A stretch of DNA of 11,476 nt from CAZGXQ01 sp964530195. GTDB taxonomy: Bacteria > Patescibacteriota > Minisyncoccia > Minisyncoccales > GBS-2. The translations under genes were made by a program, and so were the position numbers. Location: positions 1 to 11,476 of the forward strand of contig CAZGXQ010000040.1 in NCBI GenBank assembly GCA_964530195.1, read 5' to 3'. Position 1 is the first letter of the stretch. Each line of letters begins with the position of its first letter. Of the stretch, positions 7,897-11,476 are shown piece by piece. The notes beneath the pieces are model-generated. The model was not told the origin of the DNA and ran no database searches. It saw nothing but the letters and a program-made list of their open reading frames with translations.

Positions 7897-8594
7897 GCTT
7901 TAAAAAAATTTTCTTCTTTTGCTTTTTTTAATGCGCTAAATACTAATTCTTCATGTGTTGAAAGATCTATAGCTTTGCCTAAAACCTTTTTTGAGACATC
8001 AGCAAGAATTTGAAAAATCTTTTCATCAATTTCTTTTATTTTTTCCTGTTTGTAATTCTCTAACATTTTTTCAATTTCGGCTTTTTTTTCTAAAAATTCT
8101 TTCTTTACTTCTTGAAAAATCATTTCAATTTCCTTTTCAGAATGAGTTATTCTTTCTCTAGCTTCCTCTAAGATAGCCTGAGAGATTTGACGATTTTGTT
8201 GTTCAATTTCTGGGAGAGATTTTTTAAGTTCCACCTTTAAAGCTTCAAAAATTTCATTTGTTCTTTGTTTTAGAGTATTTTTGAAATCAAGAGCCAATAC
8301 AGATACTGTTTCAGAGATTTTTTCTGTCTCTCTTTGATAATTCGAGATGAGTTGAAAAAATGAAGTTTTGATAATTTCTCTAACTTCTTTTGTTGATTTT
8401 TCCAACTCATTTTTTAGCATTGCTTCTGCACTTTCTTTAAAAGATGGAGAAATTGGCAAAAGGATGGTTTCTCTGTTGAATTTTTTTTCTTTTCGCAGAA
8501 TCAAAATTAACACCGTAAAAAATGAAATTAAAAAAACGAAAAAGAACAAAAAGACAAAAAGTAAAAACAAATTTGAGGGAATGGTTTCTGGCAT
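7893..8594 (-). CDS. atpF: Fo b-type peripheral stalk subunit, elongated
   Basis: I chose the ATG at 8594, 1 nt after the TAA of the c-like gene, over a TTG at 8621 inside that gene, because protein then begins MPETIPSNLF just before the membrane helix. The protein is 233 residues, with one N-terminal membrane segment (about 8-34), a linker with a Pro-containing patch (about 44-52), then a long highly charged helix predicted as coiled coil (about 53-205). It ends with VSKKVLGKAIDLSTHEELV (200-218), matching the b C-terminus that binds delta. Ordinary b subunits have about 155-170 residues, so the stalk is around 60 residues longer. Only one b gene is present, suggesting a homodimer. The elongated rod may bridge a taller rotor or anchor differently in the membrane, which is inference. 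Confidence 0.87.
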   Translation of the reverse strand: MPETIPSNLFLLFVFLFFFVFLISFFTVLILILRKEKKFNRETILLPISPSFKESAEAMLKNELEKSTKEVREIIKTSFFQLISNYQRETEKISETVSVLALDFKNTLKQRTNEIFEALKVELKKSLPEIEQQNRQISQAILEEARERITHSEKEIEMIFQEVKKEFLEKKAEIEKMLENYKQEKIKEIDEKIFQILADVSKKVLGKAIDLSTHEELVFSALKKAKEENFFKA

Positions 8595-8595
8595 A

Positions 8596-9360
8596 TTAGT
8601 ATAGTATAGCAAACAAAGCAATTCCTAATCCAGCTAAAGTTAAGATTATAACTCCAATTAAATTTAATCCAACTGCTAATTGAATACTTCTTTTTGCCAA
8701 AGGATTTCTTCCAATAGCTTCTATTCCTTTTTGCATTGCTCTAATAGAGAACGAAAAACCAACAAGAAAACTTCCAGTAGCTACTAAAAGAGCAAAAATA
8801 TATCTCAAGACCATCGGAAAATTTTCAGGTCTTTCTAAATTTCGAACTACAAGTTGGAAAAAATCACTTAATCTCGGTTTTTCAATTCCCCCTGGCAAAG
8901 AGACGTGTTGAATATTTAAGCTTACCAAGATCATCCCCTCTGGTTCATTGAAATCTTCTAAAGCTTTTCCCAAAGCCGTTCCAGATTGAGTCATTTTTTG
9001 TCCTACACCAGGAATATCTGAGGTGGTAATAAAATCCCCTTTTTTAATTTCTCCTGCTTTGTTTGTGACCCTTACCATTACTTCTCCTTCACTTGCAACC
9101 AATAATGAGTCCTGAGTTTTTTTGTTTAAAATGATTATTGCATTTTCAACTACTACACCAAAAATATTTGGATCTCCGGGGACTTTAGCTCGAATTAATC
9201 CCTCTTTACTTTTTGCCAAAATGTCTCCAACCTTAGCCTCTTTATCCACTACAGGATAATAACCAGCAGTTTGAACTTTAGATTCGGCAAATAAAACTTG
9301 AGAGAAAATAAAACCCAAAAAAAGAAAAAACAATAAAAAAAAGTTGCTTTTTGCCATCAT
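8596..9360 (-). CDS. atpE: ATP synthase c-like rotor subunit fused to a secreted N-terminal domain
   Basis: Start chosen at the ATG of 9360 (254 aa) because MMAKSNFFLLFFLFLGFIFS is a clean signal peptide. An in-frame ATG at 9408 would add 16 unrelated residues and overlap the upstream gene. Layout: signal peptide 1-25 (possible cleavage after LFA), extracytoplasmic domain about 29-159, linker 160-183, hydrophobic helix 184-206, loop with GIEAIGRNP (RNP at 218-220), hydrophobic helix 227-252, stop. The loop plus two helices is the F-type c subunit hairpin, whose loop binds gamma/epsilon. c subunits are normally 70-90 residues. The ion-binding Asp/Glu is expected about 18 residues after the loop Pro. 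Here that site is Ile238, and neither helix has any Asp or Glu. The outer domain contains VASEGEVMVRV, KKGDFITTSDIPG and GTALGKALEDF, resembling beta-rich domains of tail-fibre-like surface proteins. Orientation agrees: c termini face outward. Confidence 0.82.
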   Translation of the reverse strand: MMAKSNFFLLFFLFLGFIFSQVLFAESKVQTAGYYPVVDKEAKVGDILAKSKEGLIRAKVPGDPNIFGVVVENAIIILNKKTQDSLLVASEGEVMVRVTNKAGEIKKGDFITTSDIPGVGQKMTQSGTALGKALEDFNEPEGMILVSLNIQHVSLPGGIEKPRLSDFFQLVVRNLERPENFPMVLRYIFALLVATGSFLVGFSFSIRAMQKGIEAIGRNPLAKRSIQLAVGLNLIGVIILTLAGLGIALFAILY

Positions 9361-9367
9361 TATTTTT

Positions 9368-9373
9368 ATTATA
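9368..9373 (-). promoter_or_regulatory. Candidate -10 box for a near-leaderless ATPase cluster transcript
   Basis: On the minus strand a perfect TATAAT ends 7 nt before the chosen ATG of the c-like gene. A start about 7 nt further on would put the first transcribed base at or next to the ATG, so the message would be leaderless. The -35 region is poor (at best TTATGA at 18-bp spacing). Because the DNA is AT-rich, chance occurrence is likely enough to keep this tentative. An AGAGG lies 13 nt before the ATG and could instead be a distant ribosome site if transcription comes from upstream. Confidence 0.35.
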
Positions 9374-10073
9374 CCTCTAAATTTTGTGTTTTCATAATTA
9401 ATTTCCAAATTTTTTCTTCCTTTTCTTTTAAACTCAATTTTCGATTGTTAAATCGCCAAACATATTCCCCAAGATAAAGATGTAATCTTTCCTTTCTTAT
9501 TCCTCCTTTTGTAAAAAGCTTTCGTTTTAGATATCCCCAAAAAACTTCCAAAATTTCAATTTTAGAAGATTGTTGAGGAGAGAGTCGATAAAACGAATTT
9601 TTGTAAATAAGTGCAAAATTTTGTAACCAATTTTCATTTTTGCCAACCCTTTCTTTGTTCTTTAAAAACTCTTCTAATTCTTGAGGTTCAATATTCAAAA
9701 TTTTGGCAAAAACCTGACCTTCTTTTGCTAAAATGCCGATAGCAAAATCTTTTCCAATTGGTTCTGGTTCTATTTTCAAACTTATAATTCCTTCAAAAAC
9801 TTCTGGAATATCCCTTGACAATATTTCTCTTAAATTATTTAAAATTTTTAAAAGCTTATACTTGGAGATTTTTACTCTTTCTAAAATGATATTTGTTGAA
9901 TGTTCGAGCAAAAATTCACCAATAACTTCTTTTAAAATTTCATTGGAGATATTAAAAATGTTTTCGCGAGGAGTGAAAAGATAACGACAATTTTTACATT
10001 TTAACCTTCCATCTTTTATTTGCCAAAAATTTGAACTATGACATTTTGGACATTGTTTCAATTCTGAACTCAT
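9369..10073 (-). CDS. Zinc-ribbon protein derived from an ISXO2/IS1595-type transposase, probably not catalytic
   Basis: Start taken at the ATG of 10073 (MSSELKQCPKC, 234 aa), since the frame upstream of it contains the promoter. Residues 8-29 hold a C-P-K-C ... C-K-N-C zinc ribbon (C8, C11, C26, C29) as at the N-terminus of IS1595-superfamily transposases, followed by a helical region like their HTH. GKDFAIGILAKEGQVFAKIL (107-126) resembles the first strands of the DDE fold, and EVFWGYLKRKL (176-186) with YLGEYVWRFNNR (200-211) matches the transposase C-terminus. The VEvDEt block that supplies the first Asp reads LKIEPE, and the segment that should supply the second Asp is compressed to about 30 residues with no clear candidate. 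Length is short of the usual 280-320. It ends 8 nt before the ATPase cluster and may be a domesticated DNA-binding protein. A decayed insertion sequence is the alternative. Confidence 0.75.
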   Translation of the reverse strand: MSSELKQCPKCHSSNFWQIKDGRLKCKNCRYLFTPRENIFNISNEILKEVIGEFLLEHSTNIILERVKISKYKLLKILNNLREILSRDIPEVFEGIISLKIEPEPIGKDFAIGILAKEGQVFAKILNIEPQELEEFLKNKERVGKNENWLQNFALIYKNSFYRLSPQQSSKIEILEVFWGYLKRKLFTKGGIRKERLHLYLGEYVWRFNNRKLSLKEKEEKIWKLIMKTQNLEV

Positions 10074-10082
10074 TAATACTAT

Positions 10083-10111
10083 ATTATAGTCCAAAAATAA
10101 AAGTGTGCAAA
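10083..10111 (-). promoter_or_regulatory. Sigma-70-like promoter of the transposase-like gene
   Basis: On the minus strand TTTGCA (4 of 6 matches to TTGACA, at 10106-10111), a 17-bp spacer and a perfect TATAAT (10083-10088) precede the ATG at 10073 by 9 nt. A start site about 7 nt past the -10 box leaves almost no leader, so the transcript would be nearly leaderless. This also supports using the ATG at 10073. The same transcript could read through into the ATPase cluster, since the next gene begins 8 nt after this one ends. Confidence 0.6.
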
Positions 10112-10437
10112 TAGAACCCAAAAAGTGTTGTGAGTTACGCCCCAAATCTGTAATTTCTCGTTACGGGACATTTTCTCGATTCTGGATTGGATATTTTAGT
10201 CTTTCGTTGTTCCCTCTTTACTCCATTTGATGGATTTTCTCATAATTGATTTATCAAAGGTTGTCATGAGTTTTCAAGAAAAGCAAGATCAAAATTTTAA
10301 AAAGTAAAAACTCTTTTCGAAAGAAAGCAGAAATTAAACACTTATTACCTTAAGGTTTTAAAAGTTTTAATGATCTTGTCTTTTAATTCCGAAATTTCAA
10401 ATTTTTTTGCAATTTAATTTTTCCACAATTTTAGGTC
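10112..10437. other. Noncoding divergent intergenic region
   Basis: About 320 bases with no credible gene on either strand and no start plus coding-like frame of note. It contains one arm of a 14-bp inverted repeat (10155-10168), a long imperfect inverted repeat (10279-10384) and a short CCTTAAGG palindrome (10348-10355). Nothing like a tRNA or a CRISPR array is visible here. Confidence 0.7.
10279..10384. repeat. Long imperfect inverted repeat
   Basis: The left arm (10279-10302) AAAAG-CAAGATCA-...-TTTTAAAA pairs with the right arm (10356-10384) TTTTAAAA-...-TGATCTTG-T-CTTTT. The core 8-bp CAAGATCA/TGATCTTG is perfect, with a one-base bulge beside it. The roughly 53-nt loop holds CCTTAAGG. 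In RNA it would form a large hairpin. The function is unknown, and high AT content lowers the weight of the outer pairs. Confidence 0.45.
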
Positions 10438-10466
10438 TTGACAGCGGTTTTTGGTTGACTGATAAT
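10438..10466 (+). promoter_or_regulatory. Strong sigma-70-like promoter reading right
   Basis: A perfect TTGACA (10438-10443), an exactly 17-bp spacer and GATAAT (10461-10466, 5 of 6 matches) form one of the best promoter matches in the window. Transcription should start near 10473, immediately before the first hairpin at 10483. This gives a leader of about 215 nt in front of the MerR-like gene at 10689, or a separate structured RNA. Confidence 0.75.
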
Positions 10467-10482
10467 GAAATAATAAAAAAAT

Positions 10483-10510
10483 TCCCGTGACGAGAATAAA
10501 TTTCACGGGA
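10483..10510 (+). ncRNA. Leader hairpin with a perfect 8-bp stem
   Basis: TCCCGTGA (10483-10490) pairs perfectly with TCACGGGA (10503-10510) around a 12-nt loop CGAGAATAAATT. It begins about 10 nt after the predicted start site. There is no U-run after it, so it is not a standard terminator. Its loop and inner stem recur in the larger structured element downstream (10568-10587), which argues that the loop sequence matters. Confidence 0.55.
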
Positions 10511-10628
10511 CTTTACAAAAATTTTTGACAGAGTAAAATAAAAAAGAAGGCCCGCACAAATCGGGCAGTGAGCAGGGTAAATTTCACAGCCGATTTTTGT
10601 TTCCTCTTGCCAAAAATTTTTGGCAGAG
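10487..10628 (+). repeat. Two-copy degenerate module in the leader
   Basis: Two sub-motifs recur in the same order. GTGANNAGNNTAAATTTCAC occurs at 10487-10506 and 10568-10587 (16 of 20 identical, differences confined to two dinucleotides in the loop). CAAAAATTTTTGRCAGAG occurs at 10516-10533 and 10611-10628 (17 of 18). The gap between them is 9 nt in copy 1 and 23 nt in copy 2. This looks like an old tandem duplication with conserved hairpin-forming parts. Confidence 0.6.
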
Positions 10629-10642
10629 GGTGCGGGCCTTCT
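10545..10642 (+). ncRNA. Structured RNA element, candidate three-way junction
   Basis: The closing helix is a perfect 13-bp pairing of AGAAGGCCCGCAC (10545-10557) with GTGCGGGCCTTCT (10630-10642). Inside it are two hairpins. The first (about 10557-10600) stacks CAAA-TCGG, an internal loop, and GTGA against TCAC, CCGA and TTTG. The second (10603-10629) pairs CCTC with GAGG and contains the 18-nt perfect palindrome at 10608-10625 (TGCCAAAAA/TTTTTGGCA). The element is GC-rich compared with surrounding DNA. It lies between a strong promoter and the MerR-like gene, 46 nt before its ATG. I do not recognise a known riboswitch or RNA family. There is no good U-tract after it, so a terminator is less likely. 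The strand is chosen from the promoter, and the opposite orientation would fold similarly. Confidence 0.6.
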
Positions 10643-10688
10643 AATTTTGAATTTAATAAATTAAAAAAATTTTGTCAAGAGTTTCAAA

Positions 10689-11476
10689 ATGGAAGAGGAA
10701 AAAGAAAAATTAATAAGCATTGATGATTTAATTACAAAAGCTAAAGCATTTGGTGTTGATTTTGGAAAAGGAGATCCAAAAAACAGATTAAGATATTATG
10801 TAAAAATTGGATTACTTCCTCACGCAAAAAGAAAATCTTTTAATGGATTACCTCCTACTGGAGCTTTTCCAATTGAAGTTTTGTCAACTTTAATTTCGAT
10901 TGACAGAAAAATAAAAGAAGGAAAAAGTATTTTGGAAATTAAAAGAGAATTGGAAAAAGAAAAGCTAGAAAAAAAGGAAAAGGAAGAAAAAGAACTTGCA
11001 ATAAGAAAACTCCATAAAGAATTGTTTGAATTAGTTGAGGACAAGAAAGAGGAAAAAATAGAAGTTTTAAAAGAGGAAAAAACAAAATTTAGCTTTAAAG
11101 AATTTTTCAAAAAAAATATTTTTTGGTTTGGTTTGGGTTTTGGATTGTTTTTATTTTTCATTTTCGCTTTTGCTTTTGCAAAAAACTATTTAATTTCAAT
11201 GAGCGCAGCCTTGCCCGGATTTGGTAAAATTTTTAAACCAAAATCTGATGTTTCAATTTCTGAAAAAGAAGAAATTTTTTCTCTACCTTCTGTTGAACCC
11301 TATTTGACTTTAAATACTGATACGGAAATCAATGGAAAATTGATTTTAAAGGATTCTTTGTTTTTCCAAAAAGAAGAATATCAGGCATTTTTTGATTTTG
11401 AAACTCTCACCCAAAACCGAAATTATAAATTCCCCGATGCTTCAGGAATTGTTTGCTTGAATACTGGAAATTGCGC
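10689..11476 (+). CDS. MerR-like HTH, coiled-coil, transmembrane protein with fibre-like tail, 3'-truncated
   Basis: The frame is open from the ATG at 10689 to the right edge (262 residues visible, C-terminus missing). A weak AAGAG lies 7 nt before the start. Residues 8-90 look like a MerR-type winged helix: LISIDDL, NRLRYYVKIGLLP (32-44), then AFPIEVLSTLISIDRKIKEGKSILEIKREL (59-88). A Lys/Glu-rich coiled coil follows (about 86-132), then one membrane helix (about 144-164), and an outside region with LTLNTDTEINGKLILKDS (206-223) and NRNYKFPDASGIVCLNTGNC (243-262). The last stretch resembles the repeated FPDASGT.CL..GNC element of tail-fibre-like CPR surface proteins. The HTH would be cytoplasmic and the fibre outside, so it could be a membrane-bound sensor/regulator or a surface protein with a reused HTH. 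Expression likely depends on the structured leader. Confidence 0.75.
   Translation, partial: MEEEKEKLISIDDLITKAKAFGVDFGKGDPKNRLRYYVKIGLLPHAKRKSFNGLPPTGAFPIEVLSTLISIDRKIKEGKSILEIKRELEKEKLEKKEKEEKELAIRKLHKELFELVEDKKEEKIEVLKEEKTKFSFKEFFKKNIFWFGLGFGLFLFFIFAFAFAKNYLISMSAALPGFGKIFKPKSDVSISEKEEIFSLPSVEPYLTLNTDTEINGKLILKDSLFFQKEEYQAFFDFETLTQNRNYKFPDASGIVCLNTGNC

Larger units (their letters stand above)
10155..10496. repeat. 13/14-matched inverted repeat pair flanking noncoding DNA
   Basis: TTCTCGTTACGGGA at 10155-10168 is the reverse complement, with one mismatch, of TCCCGTGACGAGAA at 10483-10496. The two lie 314 bp apart. They could be terminal repeats of a small non-autonomous element, or paired binding sites serving the divergent promoters. 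No convincing target-site duplication flanks them (TAAT against TAAA). Confidence 0.5.

Noticed and set aside
8595..8621. TTG at 8621 as the start of the b subunit
   Set aside because: It would add nine residues read from the end of the c-like gene. The ATG at 8594, 1 nt after that gene's stop, fits better.
9361..9408. ATG at 9408 as start of the c-like fusion
   Set aside because: The 16 extra residues are polar, overlap the upstream gene and would bury the signal peptide.
9369..10073. A complete, active insertion sequence
   Set aside because: No terminal inverted repeats flank the gene (the 14-bp pair lies wholly on one side) and the acidic catalytic residues seem absent.
10525..10530. Second TTGACA as a further promoter
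   Set aside because: No -10-like hexamer at 16-18 bp. It is part of the repeated CAAAAATTTTTGRCAGAG motif.
10603..10629. Palindromic hairpin as a rho-independent terminator
   Set aside because: No U-run follows. It is followed directly by the GC-rich closing strand of a larger helix, so it is better explained as part of a bigger fold.
10483..10642. Repeated hairpins as a CRISPR array or integron attC sites
   Set aside because: Only two degenerate copies with unequal spacing, no spacers of uniform size, and no cas or integrase genes nearby.
10820..11161. Minus-strand frame, Ser/Phe/Asn-rich, 113 codons
   Set aside because: It is a shadow of the MerR-like membrane protein gene. Composition is the complement of its Lys/Glu coiled coil, with no start context.

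Overview
This is an AT-rich contig fragment, most likely from a Candidate Phyla Radiation (Patescibacteria) bacterium. That placement is an inference from protein style: a kinase H-box of the AAHQLRTP type, an O-antigen-ligase/TPR fusion, a MerR-like membrane protein with a fibre-type tail, extremely tight gene packing and almost no Shine-Dalgarno sequences. No 16S or other phylogenetic marker is present. The first 12 bases are the 3' tail of an Illumina adapter, so the left edge is a sequencing/assembly artefact and not genome.

Left block (3-3492, + strand): the C-terminal part of a PAS-type sensor histidine kinase, a stand-alone CheY-like receiver 2 nt later, and a large Wzy/O-antigen-ligase-like membrane protein with a TPR tail that overlaps the receiver gene by ATGA. 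They look like one transcription unit.

Central block (3481-9360, - strand): a compact F-type ATPase cluster, in transcription order c-like fusion, b, delta, alpha, gamma, beta, epsilon, with neighbours overlapping or 1 nt apart. It is not a normal ATP synthase. (i) No a subunit (atpB) is encoded anywhere in the window. (ii) The c-like hairpin keeps the cytoplasmic R-N-P loop but has no Asp/Glu in either membrane helix. (iii) The same protein carries a signal peptide and an extracytoplasmic domain of about 150 residues in front of the hairpin. (iv) b is lengthened and epsilon lacks its C-terminal regulatory domain. Alpha and beta keep both P-loops, the Walker B Asp, the catalytic Glu and the arginine finger. 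The most interesting reading is an ATP-hydrolysing rotary machine not coupled to ions, whose rotor carries a collar of surface domains. This is inference, but every element of it is visible in the sequence.

Right block: a zinc-ribbon protein derived from an ISXO2/IS1595-type transposase, apparently lacking the catalytic DDE set, sits directly upstream of the ATPase cluster on the same strand. A roughly 600-bp noncoding region follows. It holds a promoter for the transposase-like gene, an almost consensus promoter reading right (TTGACA-17-GATAAT), a 13/14 inverted repeat, a long imperfect inverted repeat, and a GC-rich structured element that can fold as a three-way junction with a related hairpin upstream. 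Past it begins a MerR-like HTH + coiled-coil + transmembrane + fibre-like protein that runs off the right end.
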